Source: Unio delphinus
Lineage: Eukaryota; Mollusca; Bivalvia; Unionida; Unionidae
NCBI GenBank assembly: GCA_029339505.1
Contig: JAQISU010000123.1
Span: 5,631,501 to 5,695,500, forward strand
Length of the DNA: 64,000 nt
Direction of reading: 5' to 3'
The notes under the pieces were generated by a model. It had not been told where the DNA came from. It saw nothing but the letters and a program-made list of their open reading frames with translations, and searched no databases. A program made the position numbers and the translations under genes. This document shows positions 44,130 through 55,399 of this stretch, one piece after another (the first letter of the stretch is position 1; each line of letters begins with the position of its first letter).

Positions 44130-44329
44130 AAGAGCTTAAAAAGAGAAAGGACTACTTAGTATAGTTGAAGAAGGACAGACAAAAACCTGCAGCAAAAATA
44201 TATTAAAAAATAGGAGATCAAGAAGAACTAAAAATAATTGATTCTGAGTCAGTGAGGCAAAATGAAGAGCTAGAAAGAGAAAGAAAATCAGCTATTATTT
44301 ATCCATCTGTTGCCATGCATACCGCAAGG

Positions 44330-45004
44330 TTTAATTAACTTTGCCAAAATTGCATATCAAATTGTGCTCTGTATCTGCTGACAGCAACATCACTGTCATG
44401 TAGTAAGTATAGATACATTTGTATTTAAAATAATTTATTTCAGCATATTAAAAATTACCTCTTTAAATATTTTTCCTAATCTTGGTTAAATGATTTGCCA
44501 TACAAGGAAATGGTGGAACATTTGTTTACTGCTTAAATCTGAAGTCCACTATTTAATTATGAATTATGACACAGTTACCACAATTTAAAAAACCTTGTCG
44601 TGTATGATTTGTTCCTGTGCTTCTGCTTTTCTTCATTCATAATTTAAATGTGTTCTGATTTACAGTTATGTATGTTTAATCCATTTGCTCCAGATCATAT
44701 AAATGTTTATGGATCTTAAATTTACTGCAACCTTAAACTTTGTATTTCGAGTATCTCCCCTCCCCCCTTCTTTCATTTTAACAGTTTTGTTGTTTTGGTT
44801 ACATTAAGATAGTAAACAGCAAGATGAATGATCAGTCATGACTAAAACCTTTAATTTCGTATGTATGTATGTATGTATGTATGTATGTATGTATGTATGT
44901 ATGTATGTATGTATGTATGTATGTATGTATGTATATGTGTGTTATGCATGTATGTATGTATGTATGTATGTATGTATGTATGTATGTATGTATGTATGTA
45001 TGTA

Positions 45005-45046
<42 letters not shown>

Positions 45047-46379
45047 CGTGCGTGCGTTAGCTTATTATTACGTTAATATGTAGATTACTTTGATATTAGG
45101 AGAGTTATGTATTAAATTAATTTGTAATGAACAAGAGATACAATACGTAATGTGTTATACATATATGTGACTGACAATTTCTTTACTTAATCATTTAATT
45201 TTGTTTATTTCTCTTTGTACTTTATAACTGTGAAGTTCTACACCACTTATTATTGTTTCTAAATTACCGGGTTTCTTTTCCTTTCAAAACATTCATTTAT
45301 AGTTTAATTGCAGCTATCTAAAGAAAGATGCTGCTGATGTAGAATTGTTTGTCACAACACGAATCACAATAAACGGTTATTGACCATTTCCTCTTCATTG
45401 CTGAAACAAATGATCACTTTTAAAAAATGCAAACTTTTACCGGCGAATTAAAAGTTTGGAAATACTAAATGTAGCTTTAAAATTGTTCACCTATAATTCA
45501 AATCAATAAAATTAGTAATGACTGCATAGTACGCATGACATAATTTCAAAGATAAGCGTGTTTCATTTGCATTCTTTAAGTATGCCTCTACTGTTTATAT
45601 TATCGACTACGGTTCAAAATTCTTGCCCCGTCATTGATTCATGCTCAATGTTTCTAGTGGCATAATGTGCATGCTTCGACATAATGTCATCAACTGCAAC
45701 GTTCTTTGAGAGCTACAACAAATATTTAATGAGTAAAATCAGACGAAATGAGATTTAAGTAGGTAATTGCCTGCAATTTAAAGAAATCGCAATGAAGACC
45801 AATATTGTTCTTAATGTAATATGTGTGTCTTAGATTTTTCCCTGGAGTATGGATTATATACTTAAGATATGCCGCCTAGCAGGTGTTTGTTTTCATTCCT
45901 TGAATACGCAAACCCACCTAGTAAATGTAAATAAAGGCACAACCTATGTAAATAATTGTTTTTAATCATGAGTGGTTATTAAACCAGCACATTAATTATT
46001 TATAATGAAAATGAATAGTCAAACTGTATTTTATCGTTTGAATATTATTAAATATTAAAGATAAATATATTTTAATGGTATAGCCTAGAATAAAATGAAC
46101 TTTATTTTTTAATTGTTAAAATTCTTCTATTTCCATCATTAACATTTTATTATATATTCATGTTAAATTTATTAGAATATACCTTCGAAACCAAATATGA
46201 AAAGGATGGACATGAAATCTGTTTTCATTTCTAACAAATCTGAACTCAAAACGTTGTGGCAAATTTAACTCGGATTTTTAAAAACTATACATTTTAATTT
46301 TCCTTTAGGTTAAACCCTTTTCTTTTAAAAACACAAAACAATACCGGCTTATGGTCCCACTAGTCTTACAAACACAAAC
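44330..46379. other. Intergenic with a large microsatellite
   Basis: AT-rich. It contains only the compound tetranucleotide array at 44859-45056. No gene seen. Confidence 0.55.
44859..45056. repeat. (GTAT)n(GT)n(GTGC)n compound microsatellite
   Basis: Two (GTAT)n blocks are separated by 'gtatatgtgtgttatgc' near 44932-44948, followed by (TG)n and (TGCG)n. All three plus-strand frames are open through it (MYVC repeats); these are not genes. Confidence 0.97.
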
Positions 46380-47480
46380 TTAGCAGGAAAAGATGGAATG
46401 GCACTAAAATAAAGGATCTCAGGAGTTGCAGTGCCAACACAAACAATTAGAGATAGAATATTAGGACAGGTAGACACACAATATGATTGGTGGTAAATCT
46501 CCGTTCTGTATCTACAAGGAGAACCCTAATTACAAATCATTCGAAAGAAATGACCAAATAAGGATATGGATATACATGACATGAGGTTACTGTTATTGCA
46601 ACTGACCATGCCATTCAAATTTGGAAGAGAAAGAGCAATAAAAACACTGACTGAGAAATAGTTTAGTTGTTTTATCAACAGTTGGCCAGATTTGAACCTT
46701 GTTCGACACAGTGCCACGATAGATGCACAGTCAGCTAGTTTAACAAGCATACGGAAAGTCAGCAAATAATTTAAAGAACTTCGCCATATACTTACCAAGT
46801 ACAACCCATTGGAACGACGAAACGTGATATGCCAAACTGATAAAAAAAAGAAAGTTATCATGAACCATATCCCTCCATAAAGAGTTCCTTTCTTCTGCAG
46901 TAGAGCTTGGAAAATCAGCGACGGTCACTATTATCTCAACTGGAAGCGCATTAGGCGTTGCAGTTTACCACTTTCTTCGTCTTTGGTGAAAGGATGATGT
47001 CAGAACGTCTGCAGAGTGAAAGCCTGTGGGGGGGGGGGATGGCGATGAGACTTGGTGATCCAATTCTGTTTGTTTGTTTCATTAGTGTATTTTTAACGTA
47101 GCTTCAACAATTTGTCAATCATATTGCTACGATGTCGCATGATGCTCCATCCAGTCACATTATCCTGACACCAGACCGACCAGTCCTAACACTAATCTGT
47201 TAATGGTGAGCGCCGAGCGAGGCAGCTGTTAGTACCATTTTTAGAAGTCTTTGGTATGACTCGGCTGAGGATTGAACCCACGACCTCTCGCTTCCTCTGC
47301 AGACGATCTAACTTCCAGGCCACCGGAGCGGTTGATCTAATTCTGTAATTTGTCGCTATTACTTGGAGATCCACTTTCCTCGTTTGTAATCTGCAGTTAC
47401 CCATTTGTAAAATTCGTGAGAAATATACTTTTTATGATAAAACGATATGCTTCTTTGATGGCGTTTCCAAAAAAGGTTAT
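46380..47480 (+). pseudogene. Pogo/Tigger-like DDE transposase remnant, split by a SINE
   Basis: Blocks in order, in shifting frames with stops: an HTH-like GVAVPTQTIRDRILGQVD (46413-46500); GYGYT then HEVTVIATDHAIQIWKR (about 46560-46630); a CENP-B-type block FSCFINSWPDLNLVR (about 46660), SATIDAQSAS and RHILTKYNPLERRNV (to 46843); NHIPP; and SSAVELGKSATVTIISTGSA with LGVAVYHFLRLW (46891-46990), which matches the stretch after the first catalytic Asp in pogo-like DDE transposases. Weak homology (YPFVKFVRN; DKTICFFDG, near the second Asp) resumes after the SINE at 47070-47332. The first Asp is not recognisable. Confidence 0.75.
47056..47346 (-). repeat. tRNA-headed SINE, family 1, minus strand, with target duplication
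   Basis: The element is 47070-47332. It has the 'aacgtagcttc' end on the left and the tRNA-like head at the right (minus strand 'accgctccggtggcctgga'; B box 'gggttcaatcc'). A 14-bp target duplication with one mismatch, tgatcyaattctgt, is at 47056-47069 and 47333-47346. It is inserted in the pogo-like remnant. Confidence 0.92.
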
Positions 47481-48700
47481 TGTTTGTTTGTTTTCTATGA
47501 TATTTGTCTTTTTGTCATCTCCTCCACTATAATACATCCAGTATACTTATTATTTTCTTGTTCTTTCATCAATTGATCTAATTTGATAATACGTATATCA
47601 GTTCATTTAAATAATATAATGGTTTATTTTGCATATGAAGCTTACAATGATTTAGCGATTATTCATCAAGTTGCTCACGGGAATGGATGTCCTGACTTAT
47701 TTGGGATGGGGCAGGACTGTTTTGCTGACGACACTCTCTTTTGACTTTCAGCTAAAAATATATTCACGATATACTTTTTATTTTACCAGTAATTCTTATC
47801 TGCCGTTCATTTTTATTTCCTCCTACTTTTTTTAAAACTTGAATGACAGCGCTTTGCCTGTCGTATTAAAATTTCTCTTCGTCGGAAATTATTCCCTCAT
47901 TATTCTCAGTTAAAATCTTCTAATTTATATAGCACCGACTCTCCTAAAATTAGTTCTAATTATTATATCTTCCGTAAAAAAAATATGGAGAACGCCTATA
48001 ACAAAATTAGACTTATGTTTTGATATCCTGCCTTTCTCGAATATTTTATATTTGGATATTCCGTGTAGATCTGTTGTAAGATAGCCAATAAATTAATCCA
48101 TACTATTGCTCTATTTTCTTTCGTATGTGCCTCAATTGGCAACATTTCTACAGATGGACGATATATTTTTGATCCCTCTTCCCATCTTCTGATTTTATTT
48201 TAGTAAAATATTTTCATATTTTTCTTGTATGAGTTTGATCAAATCCTTCTACAACATGCACTATTTTCTAAGAAAGAGTGACAAAATATTTAAAAAATGT
48301 TGTGTTCAATAATTTCGTGCCCTTTACGTAATAAAATTCCATTTCTTTATCTAACTGTTTTTGTTTCATTCTTTCTAGTTTTCTAACTTAAATCTTTCCA
48401 TTGTAACATCATATACGTTCTCACTCGTTTTATTTCCATTTATTTTAAAACTATGTCGTAATTTGAAAAGGCGTTCATGGCTGTCAAAATATATGTATCA
48501 ACATTTTTAACGGTTGATATGCCTGTGAATCTTTTACGTAAATCAAATACAGATCAACATAAACCCTACTCTATTTAAATACGTGCTTTCGCCTTGCTTA
48601 TACAATATATAAGCCAACTGTTTTATCAGCCAACTTTTGATTTCATAATATTGTTATGTATATTGCATTATTATGTTTTTGTGTTTTTTTAATTCACCAC
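47481..48700. other. Intergenic, no gene seen
   Basis: T-rich sequence without recognisable coding or repeat structure. Confidence 0.55.
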
Positions 48701-48759
48701 ATGCTATGGATAATTATATTTTGTATTTGACCTTACCAATTGGAAGTCAATGGTACGAC

Positions 48760-49256
48760 ACAGGCAAATTTGCCCTACACTGGCAAACCATTCGATCAAG
48801 AATCAAGCACAAAATTTGTTCTCTGTGCCTCGTTTCAATGACGCACTCTAGTCCAACATACCTATCCAGCCTCACCCACGTGTACACACCAGGAAGATAC
48901 TTACGCCCCTCTTCTGACAATCGTATACTCATTATTCCCACTATGAAAACGAAGTAATATGGACAACGTTTGTTTTCATACCAGGGCCCAGCAGCGTGGA
49001 ATTAATTGTACATGGAAATTAGACACAGAGACATAAGAGTGCTCTTAAAACTCAACTTTCTCGACTGCAAGAACAAACTTAAAGACCTAAAAATGTCTCC
49101 TTAAATATTTTCAGCAATATTTTTTTTTGTTTTCCAATTTCATTGTGGGTTTTTTTATATTGTTTTTTGTTCTTTTGTTTCTTCTTTGTCTTCATATAAT
49201 AATATTCATAATATAGATGTTGTAAAGCTATTATAAACATTAGGTGCTATAAAAAG

Positions 49257-49288
<32 letters not shown>

Positions 49289-49310
49289 TTTTTTTTTTTT
49301 TTTTTTTACC
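48760..49310 (+). mobile_element. CR1/L2-like LINE, 3' end fragment
   Basis: A 5'-truncated copy. The frame encodes the post-RT C-terminal block IRSRIKHKICSLCLVSMTHS, then SPTYLSSLTHVYTPGRYLRP and SSDNRILIIPTMKTK, characteristic of CR1/L2-clade ORF2 ends (cf. 'SPxYLSxLlxxYxPxRxLRSS'). Broken frames continue through YGQRLFSY and LKLNFLDCKNKLKDL. It ends in (ATT)n at about 49256-49288 and a T-run. The same 3' sequence occurs inverted at 54388-54895. Confidence 0.87.
49256..49310. repeat. (ATT)n + poly(T), LINE tail
   Basis: About ten ATT units then about 22 T. This position matches a microsatellite-like LINE 3' tail. Confidence 0.9.
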
Positions 49311-49441
49311 CAGACAAAATAAGAGTTTTATACTTTTTCAGGATACGTTAATTTTAAAACAATTTTAAATTTTAACACGAAAGACAAAAATACATAAACA
49401 CCATATGTTCAAGTACAGCGATAAGATACACATCTAAACGA

Positions 49442-49840
49442 TCAAAGTGGAATATAAACAAGTCTTTGCGCAACATTTTTGTGACCAGTGTATGGTGTCC
49501 TAGGAACACTGGATAATGTTCGTAGAGTCTCTACATCCCTTGACACAGTCACACAAGGGTCCTCCGAGAATGACCTATCGGGGGTGATGACCATATCAAT
49601 GACAGTCCTGTCCTGAATGGAGTGGCTTACCTCGGTGTCGGGTTCTTCTTCTTCTGGCACTGCAGTTAGCTTATGTCTCAAAGTTACTTTTCTCACTGGA
49701 CGATTGACTTTATGATTGCAAATCTTGGGAATAGTTTGCCGCTTCTATTTTGCCCAAGCATCGAAACCAAAATGTTTCCAGTCACATCCATTTTGCCAGT
49801 GACTGTGTAAGTCATAAGCTACAAACACGTCTTCGTAAAC
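49442..49840 (-). pseudogene. Hypothetical ORF downstream of Polinton PolB
   Basis: A minus-strand frame with one stop: KDVYEDVFVAYDLHSHWQNG, CDWKHFGFDAWAK, stop, then ICNHKVNRPVRKVTLRHKLT, AVPEEEEPDTEVSHS, ending QRLVYIPL. It starts just after the polymerase stop, consistent with a separate Polinton gene. No domain recognised. The ATG is unclear. Confidence 0.4.
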
Positions 49841-50870
49841 ATCTTTAGTCTTTAAATTGAAGTGGTTGGTAAGCCGCACTCGCTTCTAGTTAACGATTTG
49901 ATACAGTGTTCCAAAGGTCGATTGACAATTTGGTGTTCGGCTAAACGTAGAATCGTGCGAGGCTGGTAGGTGGTCACTTTAAAATCTTGATCCTCTCCAG
50001 ACTGCAAGGCTTCTTTCAATACCCCAAAGCTCACCATTTGACTGGTGCAATACTTGAGTGTCAATTCTTTTACTTTATATTCGGTGTGCACTTCTACTTA
50101 GGGTTCCTTGTATTTGTAGCCGTAATTTTTGGGACTGCCACTAGTATAACTTATTATCTTTTCTCCGGGGTGCTTTTCCGTGCATGCTCCAAAATGGTCA
50201 CCTTCGACGTCAGGATGAAGATGACACGAGCGATCGATGTATATATGCAACTGTATGTTTCAAAATACAGCACATACACTCTTAACTGGTGTAATTCTTC
50301 GAACAATTTTAAGCCAGCATGGGTTGTCACGTAGGCAACAATGATGATATTTCCGAATTTGTCCGCTTGTACAAAGTCTAGTTCATTTTTGTCATTGACC
50401 AAGATCAAGTCTTCACGAAGGACGTCCACGTGTTTCATGGTTTGGGTTTTGTCGTGAATCATCTGAAAGTAGCGGGAATGTTCTGTTAAATAATCCATCT
50501 TGGGTTAATACGGTCATTTTGCCATTTCCCCCAACAAACAATTAAAATTACTTTGGTAAACGATCGTCGTCCTTCGTTTTTCTCGTTTTTGTCTAAAGTG
50601 ATGCCTCCCTGCTCAAAGTATTTCTTTTTGAAGCTCTCTTGGTCTTCGGGACTTTGACTCAAGGAAGGAAAACCGCTCACTTCATGTTTCAGATTCAAAA
50701 AGACATCCTCGAAGTCCGCGAAAATGCACATAAATTAGGGATATGAATGCCAGTCGCTTTCAAGCATTCAAATCGAATTCCCTTTGTTATCGTGGTCATC
50801 TTTTTTCTTCGTGTTTGGGTTGGTATGTTTGAAGGTAGCATTCGTGTTCCATGTCCACGATTTAATGACA

Positions 50871-51251
50871 AATTTCAGCCCCGGACCTAAGTTTTTCAGG
50901 GGGGGGGGGGGAGCGCCCAAACTTGTTGTTGGGTTAAGCGAAGGCGCGAAGCGCCGAGCCTTCTAAAGGGGTCCGGAGGCATGTCCCCCCGGAATTTTTT
51001 TTTTCGAGGATGCAAAATGGTGCAATCTGGTGCTATCTGAACCTTGTAAAAGGGATCTAACAAAAGTGACTAACAACTGCAATGATTTAAAAACACTAAA
51101 CAAAATATTTAAAAAAAAAAATTTAATTTTTTTTTTTTAAATTCGTAACCCCTTTGCATCTTTTATCAAAAGCAGTGAATATTTTTTATTTTTTTTAAAG
51201 GGGGGGGGGGAAGGGAGGCGGGCCCCCTATAGCAGGTCCGGCCCTGAATTT
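50871..51251. mobile_element. GC-rich MITE inserted in Polinton PolB
   Basis: The element is 50876-51246. Its ends are CAGCCCCGGACCT / AGGTCCGGCCCTG, with G-runs inside each end and a 'cgaaggcgcgaagcgccga' palindrome near the left. It is flanked by direct AATTT on both sides (50871-50875 and 51247-51251), a possible 5-bp duplication. The polymerase frame reads RHIYIQERSDIKF up to one side. Confidence 0.8.
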
Positions 51252-51618
51252 GATATCGCTTCTTTCCTGGATATATATGTGCCTTGGTATTATTGCTACG
51301 TATAACGTGTCCACAAGTAGGGCACAATTTTTGAAGTTGGAAGCACGTTTACTCTGTGAACCTTGTGTCTTCAGATGTTGTTGATAACAAGTAAGGCTAA
51401 CAATGGTGCGTCGACAAGCTGGCCAATGCACTCGTTCTTACCTTCGCCATAACAGGGTTTAGAGGTCAAACATCCATCACATTTAGATACGCAGTGCTTG
51501 TGTTGTTCTCAATTGTTTTAGCCATGGTCACATTTCCCGCAATAATAACCGTATGCCAGGAATTCAGTGATACTAATAATGGCATTTAAATGTTCTAATT
51601 GCTGCTGGACATGAATGT

Positions 51619-51791
51619 ATTGTCCCAGGCCCGCACCTAGGAAATTCCGGGCTCCAGGCAGCTGACAGAGTTCGGGCCCCTTTCGTGTTTCAAATATGTG
51701 CGTATAAAAAAAAAACTCGAAAAAGGGCGGGCCCCTGACAAGTGCCATGGTTGTCCCCCCCTCCCCGCCCTAGGTGCGGGCCTGATTGTCC
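51619..51791. mobile_element. 159-bp MITE inserted in Polinton PolB
   Basis: The element is 51626-51784, with perfect 16-bp ends CAGGCCCGCACCTAGG / CCTAGGTGCGGGCCTG and 7-bp direct repeats ATTGTCC at 51619-51625 and 51785-51791. Polymerase-like frames continue on both sides (RGKHFKADN before, YIHVQQQLEHLNA after, on the minus strand). Confidence 0.88.
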
Positions 51792-52928
51792 GCTTTGAAA
51801 TGTTTTCCTCGAAACAACAGTGGTGTGATCACTTTATGAGGGTTACTTTGAATGACTAGCGTGGAGTTCAGACATTTTGCAGTTTGTGCATTTCAGGAAT
51901 GCCACACAATGAATCTTTAGATAGATAGGCTAGCTAGCTATAACAGGAGTTCTGCTTCTCTTTGTTGTTTGGCTATGTTCGATTTTCGAATGTCGTCACA
52001 TATTCTGTTACATTCTACTGTGTCAATTTTTGTCAGCATACGTTCGTCCCACCACGATGGCAGGGCTAAACACATCTTGTCTTGAGGTTTTGAACGAGAC
52101 TTTATATGGTGCTGCGAAGTTCGTCCACTAATAACACCTTTATTCGTTGTCTGGTCTCTTGGGAAGAAAAACGTGGGCAATATAGAGCTTTTCCAACAGT
52201 GATGTGAAAATCGTCGTTCAACTACTGAATGTGTTGAATCCTGTCGATGCCACTGAAAAGTGTCATTTCTGATGGCGTTCTAAACTCGACCCAAACGAGG
52301 AACTTCAGATTGTCGTGATAAATGGAAAGTGGCAGGCGATTGTCTTTGTTGGTTCTACATTGCTGTTTTAGTGTGGTTAATAAAGAATCCCCAAAATCCA
52401 GTGGTACGTCTGACTTGAAATCTTTAAACTTCACCGTGTACGTGTAGGCCTTGGTTCTAAATTTTCTAGAGGGGTTTATATCCGTCTCTCGATTGTGTTA
52501 GTACTTTGGTTTGCGTAGACTCTCTGGATCTGTATTCTGGCTCATTCATGTCATCTTCAAAATCACTGGCATCAATTTTAAGCCAAGACTTCGGCTACTG
52601 TACGAGGCGATAGGTCACGTTTCTGCCTCTTTCTTTCTTCATGAAACGATGCGATCGTTTCATCTTGCTTGCAAAGGGTCAAATGGCTTTATTTTAAACG
52701 TTGTAAGGCCAGTATCTTCACTATATAAAGGGTTAGTGTAATCCCTCAAAGTATTAATTTCACTTACAATCCTACGAGAAAGATGGAAGAGTCAACACAG
52801 ATATAACTTCTGATCAGAGTTTTGCGAGATTTCATACGAAGGCTTTCTTCAGAGTAGCCGATTGACTATTCCTACTCCTTTTGATATAAAAGTAAAGATA
52901 CATACTATGTCTGTAAAAAGAAAGGACA

Positions 52929-53189
52929 TTGGTTCTGAATGTTCACTGCGTCAAAGTAAGACAAGTGTTAAATGAGACAAAGGTTAAGACACGTGTTATC
53001 CTTGTCAACAGAAAGGGACATAGTCTTCAGACAGCCCTAAGAAAAAACCGGAGCAGGAGGAAAAATGGGGTTCAGAACACAATGAAGAGGAAGAACCCAG
53101 GCAAGTTCAAAAAGAAACAAAGAAGAAGAGATGAGGGTGAGAAAGAAGATGAGGAGAAGGAAAAACGTGTGACAATGAATATATTCTAA
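52929..53189 (+). other. Lys/Arg/Glu-rich open frame, unassigned
   Basis: An 86-codon plus-strand frame, extremely charged: KNRSRRKNGVQNTMKRKNPG then KFKKKQRRRDEGEKEDEEKE. Purine-rich DNA makes such frames easily. A further plus frame at 53245-53439 ends YGKKGFEFFYSGKYYSLLKR. Either could be a Polinton-strand gene or chance. Confidence 0.25.
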
Positions 53190-53552
53190 AAAGGAGAGAG
53201 TAAAAAGACAAAGAATAAGAATGAACTTCTTAGGGTGATGTGTTGTGATTTTGGTTTGTAAGTTTTTAAAGAGAATATACCAGGAAGAAAAGGAAACGTT
53301 TGTGTCTCTTGGTCTTGATGTTAATAATAAGAACCTACACCCAGGCACTCATACACGTCCATCATATGGAAAAAAGGGATTTGAATTTTTTTATTCTGGC
53401 AAATATTATTCCCTTTTGAAGAGAGGTGGGTGGTCCTGAAAGGGATTGTTGGGTGATTTTTTAATATTGATTTTCTTAAATAAAATAAAGAAAAATCAGG
53501 AACGGAAAGTCATAAGGCTTTAACTGCCTTATCCCTTTGCCACGACCAAATC

Positions 53553-54121
53553 CTAGTTCTGGACCTGTTGCTGTCGATGAATTAGTAGAATCACTAGTGT
53601 TGTTATCTCAGGCATACTTGGAGTGTAAACAGGGTTCGAATTTTTATCTCGGGAAGATCCTTTTCTCTTGGGTCGCATTAAAGAAGTCTGACGCATTTGT
53701 TTCAGACTCCTTAATTCTGCTAAAATGTATAAGAGTACCGTCACCGATTGATTTTCACTATCTTCCTTATCTCCTAAACCTTGTTTATTCTCTGCTTCTT
53801 CTTCCTGTCGTTTTCTTCTTTTCGCTGTTGCTGTTGAATAAGTAAGGCTTGTTCTGCTTCTTTCTGCTTTTGTACAAATTTCTCAAATTCTTCGTTCTGT
53901 GTCTGTTTAAAATGTTTCACTTGCGGTAAGGAAGAAAAAGGCGGCGAAGGTGCTTGTATCGGAACAGTTGCTTGTGAAGAGAGAAAATCCATTAAATTCC
54001 AATTAAAATCTTTCTCTTCTGAAATTAGGACTTTGTTTGCTTTCGTTGCCACTGTTATACCATAACTTCTCTTCTCCATGGCCTGTGCACCGAAATTCAT
54101 CGACTTAGTAGTTTCCGTCAT
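53553..54121 (-). pseudogene. Hypothetical Polinton-associated protein
   Basis: An ATG at 54121 opens MTETTKSMNFGAQAMEKRSY, with a 115-codon frame that becomes a Gln/Glu/Lys-rich probable coiled coil (NEEFEKFVQKQKEAEQALLI, then QQQQRKEENDRKKK). It stops at 53774. A second frame at 53553-53744 may be its continuation after decay. It lies about 1 kb upstream of the polymerase on the same strand. No known domain. Confidence 0.45.
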
Positions 54122-54385
54122 ATTCTATCGCACCTATAAAAAGGATCATGACGTCACAGGTAACTCTCTCGTATTAGAAGACAGGCTCCGCAATGTAATT
54201 GAATTTTGTAACGCGTGTTAGTGTTGGTGAAAAAACTCAGTCCGTTTCGATCCGCTCTTACACTTTAAACTATAAATACCCACAGTTTACTTCATTCCAT
54301 TTACCTGTTCTCATCACAAAACGGGAACTAACGTTTACCTTTCTATCATCGATGCTGTTCAATCCGGCTTATTCCTTATATGTCA

Positions 54386-54388
<3 letters not shown>

Positions 54389-54441
<53 letters not shown>

Positions 54442-54447
54442 TAATAA
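54389..54447. repeat. (AAT)n, LINE tail on the minus strand
   Basis: About 19 AAT units with one interruption, at the 3' end of the minus-strand LINE. Confidence 0.95.
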
Positions 54448-55399
54448 TAATGAGGACTTTTTTATATAGCGCCTAATATGTAGAAGCTCAAAGCGCTTTA
54501 CATCTACAATGATATGACTACACTACAGAAAAACAAAAAACAAAAACCATGAAATTGGGAAACATAAAGACATACTGAAAACATATAAGGTACAAAACAT
54601 TATTAGGTCTCTAAGTTTGTTCCTGCAGTCGAAAAAGGAGAGTTTTAAGAGCACTCTTAAAAGGGACCACTGTGTCTTTGTGTCTAATTTCAATGTGCAA
54701 TTTGTTCGACATCGCCAGGCCATGGTATGCAAAAAAAAAAAAAAAAAAAAAACGTTGTCCATATGACTTCATTTTTATAGTGGGAACAATGAGTATACGA
54801 TTGTCAGAAGAGGAGCTTAAGTATCTTGCTGATGTATATACATGGGGGAGGCCGGATAGGTATGTTGGACTGGAGTCTGTCAGTGAAAAATAACAAAGAG
54901 AACAAATTTTATGTTTGACTCTGTATCGAATGGATAGCCAGTGTAGGGTACAGGGCAGCAGTGAGGTGTTCTCTGATCGAGGTACTCTAAAGATGATCCG
55001 AGCAGCTCAGCTGTGTTTTGAAATATTTAGAGTTTCTGAAGTAGATATTATGACGCACCAGACAGAATTGAGATACTATAGTCTAGTCTTGAAAGTACTA
55101 ATGAGCACACAAGTGTTTTAGTAGCAGCAACATAAAGATATTTGCGAATGTAACTGATGAGTCTCAGCTCAAGATATGCAGCCTTGCATATGTTCATGAC
55201 ATGTTGGTGCAATGTAAGAGAACTGTCCAGAATAACACTTAGGTTTCATACTGACTGTGTGAATTTAATGTTGGTGCTGCTGATATTTATTGTGTGAGGT
55301 AAAGGATGTGAATGAGAAAGTCTTTGTGTTGTGATCAGAATGGTTTCAGTTTTAGAATCATTCGTCTGCAGCTTGTTACATATCATCCATGATTTCACA

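Larger units (their letters stand above)
49852..52500 (-). pseudogene. Polinton protein-primed DNA polymerase B remnant
   Basis: Replicates Polinton DNA from a protein primer. Blocks on the minus strand, N to C: KFRTKAYTYTVKFKDFKSDV and LLTTLKQQCRTNKDNRLPLS (52500-52240); ITVGKALYCPRFSSQETRQR (about 52200-52150); a Cys-rich part, YYCGKCDHG, KCDGCLTSKPCY and CYQQHLKTQGSQSKRASNFK (51560-51300); SPEDQESFKKKYFEQGGITL and NEGRRSFTK (50660-50540), aligning with the 'EKNPGxRaLAKLLLNSFWGK' palm region; NIIIVAYVTTHAGLKLFEEL then VLYFETYSCIY (50370-50240), where the YxDTDS motif is destroyed; and KVKELTLKYCTSQMVSF with VTTYQPRTILRL before the stop at 49852. Stops, frameshifts and two MITEs make it non-functional. 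Confidence 0.82.
49440..54125 (-). mobile_element. Polinton/Maverick fragment, decayed
   Basis: Contains a protein-primed family B DNA polymerase remnant (49852-52500), a downstream ORF and an upstream ORF, all on the minus strand. It is interrupted by two MITEs. No Polinton terminal repeat, integrase, packaging ATPase or major capsid gene was found in it. Its ends appear bounded by two convergent LINE copies. Polintons are large self-synthesising DNA transposons related to viruses. Confidence 0.75.

Noticed and set aside
44838..45083. Three overlapping open plus-strand frames encoding (MYVC)n
   Set aside because: They are the three readings of a (GTAT)n/(GT)n microsatellite and have no protein character.
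46526..46928. 111- and 62-codon minus-strand frames
   Set aside because: They lie antisense to the pogo-like transposase blocks, which show ordered family motifs on the plus strand.
53037..53348. 103-codon minus-strand frame
   Set aside because: Antisense shadow of a purine-rich stretch (Phe/Leu/Ser-rich), with no domain.
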